Of a stretch of 35,829 nucleotides of DNA, positions 12,190-20,542 are shown in pieces. The notes below the pieces were generated by a model. That model was not told the origin of the DNA, ran no database searches, and was given only the letters and a program-made list of their open reading frames with translations. The position numbers were made by a program, and so were the translations under genes. Source of the stretch: Rhodanobacteraceae bacterium (GTDB lineage Bacteria > Pseudomonadota > Gammaproteobacteria > Xanthomonadales > Rhodanobacteraceae); NCBI GenBank assembly GCA_021325475.1, contig JAJPHA010000049.1:1-35829 (forward strand). The letters are read 5' to 3'. Position 1 is the first letter of the stretch, and each line of letters opens with the position of its first letter.

Positions 12190-12621
12190 TCACGGCGGTG
12201 CGTCGGCGACGACGAAGTCCGCCGTGGCGCCATCGCCGGAGCTTGTGGAAATGTGGATTCTCGCCCGGTCACCGGCGGCGAGCGCGCGGGTCGGTCGCAT
12301 CAGCATGAAGTGCCTGCCGCCCGGCGCAAACAGCACCGTCGCGCCGGGCGCGATCGTCAGCTCGGTCAGCGGCCGCATGCGTTCCACGCCGTCGGCCGAA
12401 ATCGATTCGTGCAGGGACACCGAACCGAAGTCGGCGCCGTCGGCGCCGGTGACGACGATCGGCGCCGCGCCGGCGTTGCGCAGGCGCGCGTAGCCGGCGA
12501 GCATCGTCGCGCCCGGCGGCGGCGTGCGGATCCACGCGCCTTCGACGACGAGCCCGGCCGCGGCGGCGATCCGCGCCGCGAGCAGCAGCACGCCGCCGGC
12601 GATGGCGATGCGTCCACGCAT
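12190..12621 (-). CDS. Periplasmic copper chaperone PCu(A)C
   Basis: 143 aa with an N-terminal signal peptide (about 1-22, MRGRIAIAGGVLLLAARIAAAAG). The copper motif H-x10-M-x21-H-x-M is exact: H71, M82, H104, M106. These proteins deliver Cu(I) to the CuA site of cytochrome c oxidase with Sco proteins, or store periplasmic copper; no Sco or oxidase gene is nearby. The start ATG has GGGAGA just upstream. It is convergent with the thioesterase gene (13 bp) and divergent from the enoyl-CoA isomerase gene. A GGAAATGTGGATTCTC patch lies at 12248-12263 near the C-terminus. Confidence 0.9.
   Translation of the reverse strand: MRGRIAIAGGVLLLAARIAAAAGLVVEGAWIRTPPPGATMLAGYARLRNAGAAPIVVTGADGADFGSVSLHESISADGVERMRPLTELTIAPGATVLFAPGGRHFMLMRPTRALAAGDRARIHISTSSGDGATADFVVADAPP
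12249..12257 (+). other. AT-rich word AAATGTGGA, copy 1 (inside PCu(A)C gene)
   Basis: Also found at 13859-13867, 23180-23188 and, on the other strand, 19356-19364. In three copies GGA is followed by T or A and then T-rich sequence. It resembles a DnaA box only partly (TTTCCACAT, not TTATCCACA). Function unknown. Confidence 0.45.
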
Positions 12622-12700
12622 GCGAGTCTCCCTCGATGTCCCGATCCGATCGATGTGGCTTTGGCTTCGCTTATGATACGGACTTTGCCGGGGACGCCGC

Positions 12701-13465
12701 ATGCTCGAAACCCTCCGCCACGACGCCATCGTCGAACTCAGGCTCGCGCGGCCGCCGGTCAACGCGCTCGATCCGCAACTGGTGCGCAGCCTGCGCGAGG
12801 CGATCGACGCCGCCGCGCGCGAGGCGCGCGGCATCGTCCTGTCCGGCCGGCCGGGAATGTTCTCCGCCGGGCTCGACGTGCCGGCGCTGCTCGCGCTCGA
12901 TCGTCCGGCACTGCGCGCATTTCTCGAAGACCTGTTCGCGCTGTGCGGCGCGCTCGCCCGCTCCGCCGTGCCGGTCGTCGCGGCGATCACCGGCCATAGC
13001 CCCGCCGGCGGCGCGGTGCTGGCGATCTTCTGCGACTACCGCGTGATGGCGCGCAGTGCCGATCCGGACAAACCGTTTCGCATCGGTCTGAACGAGGTGC
13101 AGGTCGGACTGTCCGTCCCCGCCTGCATCCAGGCCGGGTTGCAGCGCCTGCTCGGACCGTATCGCGCCGAACGCTTGATGGTCGCCGGCCGCATGCTCGA
13201 TTCCGAACAGGCGCGGGCGATCGGCTTGGTGGACGAACTGGCGGAGGTCGACGCGGTCGTGCCGCGCGCGCTCGACTGGCTGCGCGGCCTGCTCGCGCTG
13301 CCGCCGCGGGCGATGGCGACCACGCGCGCGCTCGCACGTGCCGATCTCGCCGCGGTGTTCACCGATCCGGCGCGGCTGCGTCTGGACGAATTCACCGACG
13401 CCTGGTTCGCCGCCGAGACCCAGGCTTCGCTGCACGCACTGGTGGCCCGGTTGAAGGCGCGCTGA
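12701..13465 (+). CDS. Delta3,delta2-enoyl-CoA isomerase (crotonase fold)
   Basis: 254-aa crotonase-superfamily protein. The first catalytic Glu of hydratases (GGGxEL) is missing: here the segment is PAGGAVLAIFCDYRVMA. The single acidic residue of the isomerase branch is present in IGLNEVQVGL (E132), very like the mitochondrial ECI1 motif IGLNETQLG. So isomerisation of 3-enoyl-CoA to 2-trans-enoyl-CoA in unsaturated fatty acid oxidation is more likely than hydration. MFSAGLDV (53-60) supplies the oxyanion hole. TATGAT (12672-12677) is a plausible -10, and GGGGA precedes the ATG. Standalone gene. Confidence 0.8.
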   Translation: MLETLRHDAIVELRLARPPVNALDPQLVRSLREAIDAAAREARGIVLSGRPGMFSAGLDVPALLALDRPALRAFLEDLFALCGALARSAVPVVAAITGHSPAGGAVLAIFCDYRVMARSADPDKPFRIGLNEVQVGLSVPACIQAGLQRLLGPYRAERLMVAGRMLDSEQARAIGLVDELAEVDAVVPRALDWLRGLLALPPRAMATTRALARADLAAVFTDPARLRLDEFTDAWFAAETQASLHALVARLKAR

Positions 13466-13527
13466 GGCGCTCCCCGCGCGGCGTCGGGCGCTACCGCAGC
13501 GCCGGGCACACGCGGAGGAACCGCCGA

Positions 13528-14370
13528 TCAGGTCGCCGCCTCGCCACCTGCGCGGAGCCAGCCGCTCCAGGACGGCGCGTAGATGCGCGAGCCGGTCAGG
13601 CCCGCATGCTCCATCGCCAACAGGTTGTGGCAGGCGGTGACGCCCGAACCGCACATGTGCACGACCTCCGCCGGATCGCGTCCGGCGAGCAGCGCGGCGA
13701 ATTCGGCGCGCAGCGTCGCCGCCGGCTTGAAGCGGCCGTCCGCGGCGAGATTCTCCGAGAACGGCCGGTTGCGCGCGCCCGGCACGTGACCGGCCACCGG
13801 GTCGATGGGCTCGCTCTCGCCGCGGAAGCGCGCCGCGGCGCGCGCATCGAGCAGGAGAAAATGTGGATTTTGCAGCAATTCCCGCAATTCCGCGGTGTCG
13901 ACCACGCGGCGTTCGTCGAAGTGCACCGCGACCTCGGTCGGCGGGCGCGATTCGAGTCCGGCGCGCAGCGGCAGGCCGGCGGCACGCCACGCCGCGAGAC
14001 CGCCGTCGAGCACGGCGACGTCGCGCTGGCCGACGAGCTTGAGCATCCACCACAAGCGCGCCGCGGCCAGCGTGCCGTTGGCGTCGTCGTAGGCGACCAC
14101 CGGCGTTTGCGGCGTCCAGCCGAGCCGCCTGAGCACTGCGGCGAAGCGCTCGGCATCCGGCAGCGGATGGCGGCCGAGCCCGGTTTTCGACAGATCCGAC
14201 AGGTCGCGGTTGAGATCCGCGTACACCGCACCGGGGATGTGCGCCTGCGCGTATTCGCGCGCGCCGCGCTCGGGATCGGCCAGATCGAAGCGGCAATCGA
14301 CGATCAGCGCCTCGCCCGCCGCGGCCAGCGTCGCGAGTTCGGTGGCGGAGATCAGGGTCGTCGGTCTCAT
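13528..14370 (-). CDS. sseA: 3-mercaptopyruvate sulfurtransferase (two rhodanese domains)
   Basis: 280 aa. The N-terminal rhodanese domain is inactive; the C-terminal one has the active-site loop CGSGVTA with catalytic Cys240. CGSGVTA is the mercaptopyruvate-type loop, whereas thiosulfate rhodaneses have CRKGVTA. It transfers sulfane sulfur to thiols or cyanide. The ATG overlaps the stop of the upstream Nudix gene by four bases (ATGA), so the three leftward genes 15178-13528 form an operon. Codons around 13855-13873 (NPHF) are strikingly AT-rich and contain the AAATGTGGA word. Confidence 0.9.
   Translation of the reverse strand: MRPTTLISATELATLAAAGEALIVDCRFDLADPERGAREYAQAHIPGAVYADLNRDLSDLSKTGLGRHPLPDAERFAAVLRRLGWTPQTPVVAYDDANGTLAAARLWWMLKLVGQRDVAVLDGGLAAWRAAGLPLRAGLESRPPTEVAVHFDERRVVDTAELRELLQNPHFLLLDARAAARFRGESEPIDPVAGHVPGARNRPFSENLAADGRFKPAATLRAEFAALLAGRDPAEVVHMCGSGVTACHNLLAMEHAGLTGSRIYAPSWSGWLRAGGEAAT
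13859..13867 (+). other. AT-rich word AAATGTGGA, copy 2 (inside sseA)
   Basis: Core of a longer low-GC patch, GAAAATGTGGATTTTGC (13857-13873), inside an otherwise GC-rich gene. Confidence 0.45.
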
Positions 14371-14984
14371 GTCGCCTGTTCCATGCGTCGCACCAGGTTG
14401 AGCAGCATCGCCGCGGTCGCGCCCCAGATCGTGCGCCCGGCGTAGCGGTATTCCCAGACCTCGCGCACGCGGCCGCGGTAGTCCATGCGGCGCACGCGCC
14501 GATTCGCCGCGTCGAGGAAGAACGCGAGCGGCGCCTCGAACACTTCCGCGACTTCGCCGGGATCGGGACGCACCCGGTAGGCGGCATCGAGCTCGGCGAC
14601 CACCGGCGTGACACTGTAGCCGCTGACCGTGTCGAAACGATCGAGGTAACCGAATGGGCGGATCCATTCCGGCGCGAGGCCGACCTCCTCGCGGCTCTCG
14701 CGCAATGCCGTGGCGATCGCGTCGGCATCGCCCGGTTCGATGCCGCCGCCCGGAAAGCTGATCTGACCCGCATGCTGGGCGAGGTGTTCGGTGCGCCGGG
14801 TGAACAGCAGCGCCGGGCCGGTCTCGCGCGCTACGACCGCCAGCAGCACCGCCGCCGGACGACGCGGCGCCGAGCCGAGCAGGTCGTCGATCTCGGCGTG
14901 GTTCAAGCCCGGTGGCGCGGGCGGATCCGCAAGCGTGCGCACCGCGCGGCGCAAGCGCTCCGCGAGATCGGCCGAGCCGATCAC
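14367..14984 (-). CDS. CoA pyrophosphatase-type Nudix hydrolase (NudL-like)
   Basis: 205 aa. The UPF0035 signature typical of CoA pyrophosphatases, LLFTRRTEHLAQHAGQISFPGG (about 59-80), directly precedes the Nudix core GGGIEPGDADAIATALRESREEVGL, with the catalytic RESREEVG at 95-102. It probably cleaves CoA or acyl-CoA to phosphopantetheine and 3',5'-ADP. The start is a GTG overlapping the TGA of the upstream DUF1289 gene by four bases; its own stop overlaps the sseA ATG by four bases. Both overlaps point to translational coupling. Confidence 0.88.
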   Translation of the reverse strand: MIGSADLAERLRRAVRTLADPPAPPGLNHAEIDDLLGSAPRRPAAVLLAVVARETGPALLFTRRTEHLAQHAGQISFPGGGIEPGDADAIATALRESREEVGLAPEWIRPFGYLDRFDTVSGYSVTPVVAELDAAYRVRPDPGEVAEVFEAPLAFFLDAANRRVRRMDYRGRVREVWEYRYAGRTIWGATAAMLLNLVRRMEQAT

Positions 14985-15178
14985 GTGCGGAACTCCGGCG
15001 GCGGCCGCAACGGCAGCACCTCATCCATGATTCGCACCCGCTCCGCGTCGCTCAGCTCGATCCAGCGCGCGATCTCCTCGCCGCTGCGCCGACACCCTTC
15101 GCAGTAGCCCGCATCGTCCAGGCGACAAACGCCGATGCAGGGGCTCAAGACCGGTTTTGGCGAAACAGCCGTAGGCAT
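14981..15178 (-). CDS. DUF1289 small cysteine protein
   Basis: 65 aa with the DUF1289 pattern: SPCIGVCRL...GYCEGCRRSGEEIARW. Cysteines 14, 18, 26 and 29 suggest an Fe-S or zinc site. In other proteobacteria the family is often beside Nudix or tRNA-modification genes. The molecular role is not established. It is first in the three-gene leftward operon. Confidence 0.85.
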   Translation of the reverse strand: MPTAVSPKPVLSPCIGVCRLDDAGYCEGCRRSGEEIARWIELSDAERVRIMDEVLPLRPPPEFRT

Positions 15179-15228
15179 GGACGGAGGTGGGAATCACCCT
15201 TGCTTCTTGCTAGATTACGGACAACTAC

Positions 15229-15243
15229 TAAAGTGCGACTTTA
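15229..15243. promoter_or_regulatory. Inverted repeat before the small unknown gene
   Basis: TAAAGT-GCG-ACTTTA is a perfect 6-bp inverted repeat ending five bases before the ATG at 15249. It occupies the place of a ribosome-binding site and could be an operator or an RNA hairpin. The region 15200-15248 is AT-rich, as expected for a promoter; the best -35-like hexamer is TTGCTT (15200-15205), without a convincing -10. Confidence 0.35.
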
Positions 15244-15248
15244 ACTCT

Positions 15249-15632
15249 ATGCTGGCCCTGGCGACCAAGGTCGTGAGCGATTATGGCAAGGTGCTGGCGC
15301 GCGTGCAGCCGGGACTGAACGGCCTGCCCGAGTCGCTGCTGCCGCACAGCAAGGCGCAGATCCGCAACGCGATCGTGGTGCTGCTGGAGAATCTGGAGCC
15401 GGAACACACCGCGCTCAAGGAGAGTCTGGCGCGCGGTTATGTCTATCTCGCCCAGTTCGTGCCGGACGCCGACGCGCAAGTGCTCGCCGCGCCGGGCGGG
15501 GCGAGCCTCACCGCCGGCAGCGAGCCGGCCATGCGTCTGCTCAACCGGATCAAGCTCGACATGGAACGAGCGCTCGAGGAACTGCACGCCCTGGGCGTGG
15601 GCTTCGGCGGCGATGTGGGGGCTGAGGGCTGA
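15249..15632 (+). CDS. Small protein of unknown function
   Basis: 127 aa, mostly helical in appearance, no signal peptide or membrane segment: MLALATKVVSDYGKVLARV...LLPHSKAQIRNAIVVLLENL...RIKLDMERALEELHALG. I do not recognise the family with confidence. ATG 15249 is chosen because the upstream frame crosses the likely promoter and looks non-coding; no Shine-Dalgarno is visible. The last residues and the TGA (15630-15632) come from the heptad repeat, so the original stop has been replaced, as in lspA. It is divergent from the DUF1289 gene and convergent with the FKBP gene. Confidence 0.7.
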   Translation: MLALATKVVSDYGKVLARVQPGLNGLPESLLPHSKAQIRNAIVVLLENLEPEHTALKESLARGYVYLAQFVPDADAQVLAAPGGASLTAGSEPAMRLLNRIKLDMERALEELHALGVGFGGDVGAEG

Positions 15633-15756
15633 GGGCTGAGGGCTGAGGGCTGAGGGCTGAGGGCTGAGGGCTGAGGGCTGAGGGCCAAGGGCTCTTCCCG
15701 CTCACCGCTCACCGCTGACCGCTCACGATCGCTGAGAGCCGTAAAGCTTTTTCCAC
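15619..15756 (+). repeat. Heptad repeat locus 5 (3' end of the small unknown gene)
   Basis: Nine perfect GGGCTGA units (15619-15681), then GGGCCAA, then the second family CTCACCG, CTCACCG, CTGACCG, CTCACGA (15701-15728). It closes with the linker GTAAAGCTTTTTCCAC (15741-15756), which recurs exactly in locus 8. It fills the gap between convergent genes. The perfect units suggest recent expansion. Confidence 0.92.
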
Positions 15757-15821
15757 CCCTCTTACCGCGCGCAAGCGCACCGGCGGCGGCCGCGGTGCGC
15801 TTGCCTCTTGCGTGCGGCGAG

Positions 15822-16565
15822 TTACTTGATGTCGATCAACTTCAGTTCGAACACCAGCGCCTCGTTCGGGCCGATGCGCGGCGGCTGGCCGCGATCGCCA
15901 TAGGCGAGTTCCGGCGGCACGAACACCTGCCAGTGATCGCCGACGCGCATCAGCGGCAGCACTTCCTGCCAGCCCTTGATGACGTCGCCCACCTTGAAGT
16001 GCACCGGCTCGCCGCGCGCGAACGAACTGTCGAATTCGAGACCGTTGGCGAGCGAGCCGCGGTAGTGCACGGTGACTTCGCTCTGCGTGGTCGGATGCCG
16101 GGTGCCGGTGCCGTCCTCGATCACCCGGTACTGCACGCCGGAGGGCAGCGCGACGATGCCCTTCTTGGTCTTGTTCTCGGCCAGGAATTTGTCGCTCTTG
16201 GCCTTGTTCTCGGCGGCGAGCTTGTCGAACTCCGCCTTGGCCTTGCTGTAGACCTGGTACTGCAGACGCGCCAGCAGATCGTGCATCGTGTCTTCCGACA
16301 CCGTCGGCGTGCGCTTGGCGTAACCGTCCTGCATCGCCTTGATGACGGCGTTGATGTCGAGGTCGAGCTTGCGTTCGGCGAAGTCGCTGCCGATCTGATA
16401 ACCGACGGCGTAGGAAAGATTGGGCTTGTCCGCCGGAGTGAGCGGGGCCGGCGGCGTCTGCGCCTGCCCCGAGGATGCGGCGGCGGCTCCGCCGGCGGAA
16501 CCCTGGGCGAACGCGGTGGCCGCGGTGAACAGCGCTGCCGCGAGAATGGACCGACTCGACATCAT
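15822..16565 (-). CDS. Periplasmic FKBP-type peptidyl-prolyl isomerase
   Basis: 247 aa with a Sec signal peptide (MMSSRSILAAALFTAATAFAQG). The helical FKBP N-terminal dimerisation domain spans roughly 50-140. The C-terminal FKBP domain follows (VTVHYRGSLANGLEFDSS...VIKGWQEVLPLMRVGDHWQVFVPPELAYG...LVFELKLIDI), as in FkpA/Mip. It catalyses prolyl isomerisation of exported proteins. Two ATGs lie in tandem at 16565 and 16562; GGAGG is 5 or 8 bases upstream, so either may be used. The downstream side is heptad locus 5. Confidence 0.92.
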   Translation of the reverse strand: MMSSRSILAAALFTAATAFAQGSAGGAAAASSGQAQTPPAPLTPADKPNLSYAVGYQIGSDFAERKLDLDINAVIKAMQDGYAKRTPTVSEDTMHDLLARLQYQVYSKAKAEFDKLAAENKAKSDKFLAENKTKKGIVALPSGVQYRVIEDGTGTRHPTTQSEVTVHYRGSLANGLEFDSSFARGEPVHFKVGDVIKGWQEVLPLMRVGDHWQVFVPPELAYGDRGQPPRIGPNEALVFELKLIDIK

Positions 16566-16744
16566 GCAAACCTCCGAAACGTGGGAAACGGATCCGTGGA
16601 CATCGTCTGCGCGCCGCCACGAAAAGCGCGCCATCTTACCCGAGCGGCGTCCGCGGAGCCACCGCCGAGCCGGCCTCCCGCCGGCGGCTGAACGGCGGTC
16701 GGCGGACTGCTATCATCCGCGCCCCCGCTCCGCACGAGTTCGCC

Positions 16745-17527
16745 ATGGCCTTCCGCAACCTGCTGCTCGCCGATCGCGGCGCCGTGCGCCGCATCACCAT
16801 CCACCGTCCGGACAAGCTCAACGCGCTCGACCGCGAGACGATCAACGAACTGCACGTCGCCTTCGACCAGGCGCGCCACGACGACGCGGTGCGCGCAGTG
16901 GTGCTCGCCGGCAGCGGCGAGAAGGCGTTCGTCGCTGGCGCCGACATCGGCGAGCTCTCCGGGTTGACTGCGCAACAGGCGCAAAGTTTCTCGCGCCTCG
17001 GTCAGGCCCTGATGAGCAAGATCGAACGCCTGGGCAAGCCGGTGATCGCCCGCATCCAGGGTTTCGCGCTCGGCGGCGGCATGGAGCTGGCCATGAGCTG
17101 CCATCTGCGTGTGGCCAGCGACAAGGCGCGTTTCGGCCAACCCGAAATCAATCTGGGCCTGATCCCGGGCTTCGGCGGCACCCAGCGCCTGCTGCGCCTG
17201 GCCGGCCGCGGTGCCGCGCTGGAACTGTGCCTGACCGGGCGGCCGATCGACGCCGCGCGCGCCCGCGAGCTCGGCATCGTCACCCACGTCGTCGCGCCGG
17301 AGAACCTCGACACCGAAGTGGACGCGCTCGCCGACCAGCTCGCTGCGAGCGCGCCGCACGCGCTCGCCGGCATACTCGACGCGGTGCTGCACGGCGGCGA
17401 AAGCGCGATCGACGTCGGTCTCGACTACGAAACCCAGGCCTTCGCGCTGTGCTTCGCCACCGAGGACATGCGCGAGGGCACGCGGGCCTTCCTGGAACGG
17501 CGCAAGCCGGCGTTCGCCGGCCGCTGA
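16745..17527 (+). CDS. Enoyl-CoA hydratase
   Basis: 260-aa crotonase. Both catalytic glutamates are present, in GGGMELA (E114) and GQPEINLG (E134), followed by the GFGGTQRL stretch of short-chain hydratases. It adds water to 2-trans-enoyl-CoA in fatty acid oxidation. It contrasts with the isomerase-type paralogue at 12701. TATCAT (16711-16716) upstream is a weak -10 candidate. It is convergent with the DUF1684 gene, with only 21 bp between the stops. Confidence 0.92.
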   Translation: MAFRNLLLADRGAVRRITIHRPDKLNALDRETINELHVAFDQARHDDAVRAVVLAGSGEKAFVAGADIGELSGLTAQQAQSFSRLGQALMSKIERLGKPVIARIQGFALGGGMELAMSCHLRVASDKARFGQPEINLGLIPGFGGTQRLLRLAGRGAALELCLTGRPIDAARARELGIVTHVVAPENLDTEVDALADQLAASAPHALAGILDAVLHGGESAIDVGLDYETQAFALCFATEDMREGTRAFLERRKPAFAGR

Positions 17528-17548
17528 CGCCGCGCGGCGCGACCGGTA

Positions 17549-18439
17549 TCAGTCGTGCCCGCCGCGATATTTCTTCTCGCCGGCGGTGACGCGCAGATCG
17601 AGCCGGTTCTGCGCCGTCGGCAACGGGCAGGTGGCAAACGGCGTGAACGCGCACGGCGGGTTGTACGCCTTGTTGAAGTCGATGACGATGCGGCCGTCGC
17701 GCGGCGGCTCGGTGTAGACGAAGCGCGCGGCGCCGTAGGTTTCCCGGCCGCTGGTCTTGTCGGCGAACACCAGGAACAGTTCCTTGTCGCCCGGCGTCTC
17801 GATCACCGGCTCGACGCGGTAGGTCTTGCCGTCGCGCTCGAACACCGCGGCACCGGGCACGATCACCTTCTCGGTCTCGCCGAGCACGTTCGGCTCCTCC
17901 ACCTCGTGCGGCGGATCGTACGCCTCCCACTTCGCCTCGATGCGCCAGCTCGGGTCGATGTCGAAATAGTCGAGACCGACGAAATGCACGCGCGTCGGCG
18001 CCTCGCTGTCCTTGGCGCGCACGCCGAGACGGTCGCCGCGCCGGATCAGATAGAAGCTCACCGTGCCGAAGGCGACCACGGTCGGCTTGGGATGCGTGTC
18101 GTCCAGCAACTCGGCGTTCGTCCGGCGCTCGCCGTCGATCGTGGCCGCGACACCCGGCTCGAGCGTCAGCGTGGCGCGATCCTCGCCGAGCGTGATCGTG
18201 CCGAGCCGCGGCGGCACCCTGGGCAGGACGATGTCGCCATCCGGCGCGGAGCCCACGCGGTTGGCGCCCGGCTTCAGCCACGCCAGCGCCACCAGGGTCA
18301 GCCAGCCGTTCGGCGCGGTCAGGCGCGCGACGCGCTGCTCACGCCATTGCTCGATCTGCCGACGGTACGCCGCATCCGCGTCGTCGTCGGCAACGGCGGC
18401 GGCAGCAGACAGCGCGGCGGCGAGGATGATTTGCAGCAT
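17549..18439 (-). CDS. DUF1684 exported protein
   Basis: 296 aa with an N-terminal hydrophobic signal (MLQIILAAALSAAAAVADDD). It shows the DUF1684 layout: NGWLTLVALAWLKPGANRVGS near the N-terminus and the C-terminal FNKAYNPPCAFTPFATCPLPTAQNRLDLRVTAGEKKY. The biochemical role is unknown. ATG 18439 has AAGGAG at proper spacing, followed by a GTATAC. Its leader (18440 to about 18611) contains two hairpins and a TATAAT next to heptad locus 6. Confidence 0.88.
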   Translation of the reverse strand: MLQIILAAALSAAAAVADDDADAAYRRQIEQWREQRVARLTAPNGWLTLVALAWLKPGANRVGSAPDGDIVLPRVPPRLGTITLGEDRATLTLEPGVAATIDGERRTNAELLDDTHPKPTVVAFGTVSFYLIRRGDRLGVRAKDSEAPTRVHFVGLDYFDIDPSWRIEAKWEAYDPPHEVEEPNVLGETEKVIVPGAAVFERDGKTYRVEPVIETPGDKELFLVFADKTSGRETYGAARFVYTEPPRDGRIVIDFNKAYNPPCAFTPFATCPLPTAQNRLDLRVTAGEKKYRGGHD

Positions 18440-18516
18440 TGTATACTCCTTGGGAAGGTCTGAACCAATCCCCATATTGCTGTCTTCGGCCGCGGCACCG
18501 CACCTCCACAACCCCC

Positions 18517-18566
18517 ATCAAACCCTTGCGCAGCAAGGGTTTGATCGCCCCCTTGACTCAAAGGGG
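18517..18566. repeat. Two adjacent hairpins in the DUF1684 leader
   Basis: ATCAAACCCTTGC (18517-18529), a GCA spacer and GCAAGGGTTTGAT (18533-18545) form a perfect 13-bp inverted repeat. It is followed by CCCCTT-GACTCA-AAGGGG (18549-18566). No T-run follows on either strand. It might be a bidirectional end for mutL, a leader attenuator for DUF1684, or a dispersed palindrome. The rest of 18440-18624 has no gene I can support. Confidence 0.65.
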
Positions 18567-18617
18567 CTGAAAGAACCGACGCCGCATTGTCAGTTTGTTC
18601 AGAGCTCCCCTTGGTCG

Positions 18618-18623
18618 ATTATA
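18618..18623 (-). promoter_or_regulatory. Possible -10 element of the DUF1684 gene
   Basis: On the minus strand this reads TATAAT, a perfect -10, one base after the CCCTCAG end of heptad locus 6. The -35 position falls within repeat DNA (CTGAGC, half-matching). It would give a leader of about 170 nt holding the two hairpins. Confidence 0.45.
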
Positions 18624-18624
18624 A

Positions 18625-18747
18625 GGGCTGAGGGCTGAGGGCTCAGGGCTGAGGGCCGAGGGCCGAGGCTTTTCCCGCTCACCGCTCACCGCTCACCGCT
18701 CACCGCTTCCGATTCCCGTGAGCTTGCCCACCTCCCACTCCCCACTC
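18625..18747 (+). repeat. Heptad repeat locus 6 (between mutL and DUF1684)
   Basis: Six units of GGGCTGA/GGGCTCA/GGGCCGA (18625-18666), a GGCTTTTCCCG linker, four perfect CTCACCG units (18678-18705), then a CACTCCC-type stretch (18731-18747). All three module types are present. The far edge contains the mutL stop codon (TGA, 18748-18746); the GGGCTGA edge touches TATAAT. Confidence 0.9.
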
Positions 18748-20536
18748 ACCTGCCCCGCAAAAACATCCGATCCAGCTCCGCCAGCGACACCTGCACCCAG
18801 GTCGGCCGGCCGTGATTGCATTGGCCGGAACGTTCGGTGGCTTCCATCTCGCGCAACAGGGCGTTCATCTCCGGCACGGTCAGGCGCCGATGCGCGCGCA
18901 CCGCGCCGTGACAGGCCATGGTCGCGAGCAGCTCGTTGCGCGCTTCCGCGACGCGCCGCGATTGTCCGTGCGCGGCGAGATCCGCGAGCACCTCGCGCAC
19001 CAGCGCGCCGACATCGGCGCTTTCGAGCAGCGCCGGGCAGCGGCGCACGATCAGGCTCTGCGGCCCGGCCCGGGCGAGATCGAAGCCGAGCGCCGCGAGG
19101 GTGTCGGCGTGCTCCTCGGCGCAGGCCGCCTCGCGCTCGCTCACGGCCAGCGTCAGCGGCACCAGCAACGGTTGCGTCGGAATGCCGTCCCCGGCCTGCG
19201 CGGCCTTCAGCTTCTCGTAGACGATGCGCTCGTGCGCGGCGTGCATGTCGACGAGCACCAGGCCATGCGCGTTCTCGGCGAGCACGTACACGCCGCCGAG
19301 CTGCGCCAGCGCATGGCCGAGCGGCGGCATGCCGGCGTCCGGCGCAGCGGCATTGTCCACATTTCCATCTTTCCACTCAACGCCGGATGCCGCGCCGGTA
19401 TCCGCCGTCGCGCCGAGCAATGCCGCATACGCGGCATGCGCTTCGCGCACGCCGAGCGCGAGCCCGGCCTGCGCCTGGCGCGGCCATTCGCCGCCGGGCG
19501 CCGGTGGCCGCGCGGCGGGTGACGGCGCCGCGCCCGCGCGCGTCTGCGCCAACGCCTCCTCGAGCGTGCGGAACAGAAAATCGTGCACCAGGCGGCTTTC
19601 GCGAAACCGCACCTCGGCCTTCGCCGGATGCACGTTCACGTCGACCGCCTCGGCGGCGAGTTCCAGGAACAGCGCATAGGCCGGGTGGCGGCCGTGAAAC
19701 AGCACGTCGGCGTAGGCTTGACGCACGGCGTGCGCCACCACGCGATCGCGAACCGGACGGCCGTTGACGTAGAAATACTGCTGATCCGCCTGCGCGCGCG
19801 AGGCCGTCGGCAGACCGACCCAGCCGCTCAGGCGCAACCCGGCCGCGGCGTGGGCGACGCGCAGACTGCCGGCGACGAACGCCTCGCCGAGCACCTCGGC
19901 CAGGCGCGCGCGCCAACCCGCCTCGTCCAGCGCCGGACGCAGCAGCCGTACCGGCTTGCCGTTGTGGCTGAGGCGGAACTCGACCCGCGGCTGCGCCAGG
20001 GCGATGGTCTTGATCCACTCGTCGATGTGGCCGAACTCGGTACGCTCGCTGCGCAGGAATTTGCGCCGCGCCGGCACGTTGTGGAACAGGTCGCGCACCT
20101 CGACGGTCGTTCCCGGCGGATGCTGCGCCGGTTGCGGCGCCATCGCCCGGCCGTGCTCGGCGTCCACGCGCCAGGCGAGCTCGGCGCCGCGCTCACGCGA
20201 CACCAGCCGGAAGCGCGACACCGAGGCGATCGAGGCCAGCGCCTCGCCGCGGAAGCCGAGCGTGGCGACGCGCTCCAGGTCGGCGAGCGTGGCGATCTTG
20301 CTGGTGGCGTGCGCGGCGAGCGCGAGCGGCAGATCCTCGGCACCGATGCCGGCGCCGTCGTCGCGCACCCGGATCAGCCGCGCGCCGCCGTCCTCGAGGT
20401 CGATCTCGACGCGCCGCGCGCCGGCGTCGAGACTGTTCTCGACCAGTTCCTTGACCACCGACGCCGGTCGTTCGACCACCTCGCCGGCCGCGATCTGGTT
20501 GACGAGTTCGGGAGCGAGCGGACGGATGCGCGACAC
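18746..20536 (-). CDS. mutL: DNA mismatch repair protein MutL (endonuclease type)
   Basis: 596 aa. The N-terminal GHKL ATPase has [20 protein letters not shown] and GFRGEAL. The C-terminal domain has [12 protein letters not shown] (430-441), which fits the MutL endonuclease motif DQHA-x2-E-x4-E except Met for Gln. ACHGAVRAH and CNHGRPT are the companion metal-site motifs. MutL of this kind nicks DNA in organisms without MutH. The start is GTG 20536, because [23 protein letters not shown] aligns with the family N-terminus; no Shine-Dalgarno is visible and TATCAT lies 6 bp upstream. The stop codon lies at the edge of heptad locus 6. The gene contains an AAATGTGGA word (19356-19364). Confidence 0.95.
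   Translation of the reverse strand: MSRIRPLAPELVNQIAAGEVVERPASVVKELVENSLDAGARRVEIDLEDGGARLIRVRDDGAGIGAEDLPLALAAHATSKIATLADLERVATLGFRGEALASIASVSRFRLVSRERGAELAWRVDAEHGRAMAPQPAQHPPGTTVEVRDLFHNVPARRKFLRSERTEFGHIDEWIKTIALAQPRVEFRLSHNGKPVRLLRPALDEAGWRARLAEVLGEAFVAGSLRVAHAAAGLRLSGWVGLPTASRAQADQQYFYVNGRPVRDRVVAHAVRQAYADVLFHGRHPAYALFLELAAEAVDVNVHPAKAEVRFRESRLVHDFLFRTLEEALAQTRAGAAPSPAARPPAPGGEWPRQAQAGLALGVREAHAAYAALLGATADTGAASGVEWKDGNVDNAAAPDAGMPPLGHALAQLGGVYVLAENAHGLVLVDMHAAHERIVYEKLKAAQAGDGIPTQPLLVPLTLAVSEREAACAEEHADTLAALGFDLARAGPQSLIVRRCPALLESADVGALVREVLADLAAHGQSRRVAEARNELLATMACHGAVRAHRRLTVPEMNALLREMEATERSGQCNHGRPTWVQVSLAELDRMFLRGR
19356..19364 (-). other. AT-rich word AAATGTGGA, copy 3 (inside mutL)
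   Basis: Read on the minus strand within GGAAATGTGGACAATG. It falls in the variable linker between the MutL ATPase and dimerisation domains, where the codons (WKDGNVDN) are AT-rich. Confidence 0.45.
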
Positions 20537-20542
20537 CCGCGC

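Noticed and set aside
18319-18561. Small minus-strand frames upstream of the DUF1684 start.
   Set aside because: They overlap the leader hairpins and lack ribosome-binding sites or recognisable sequence.
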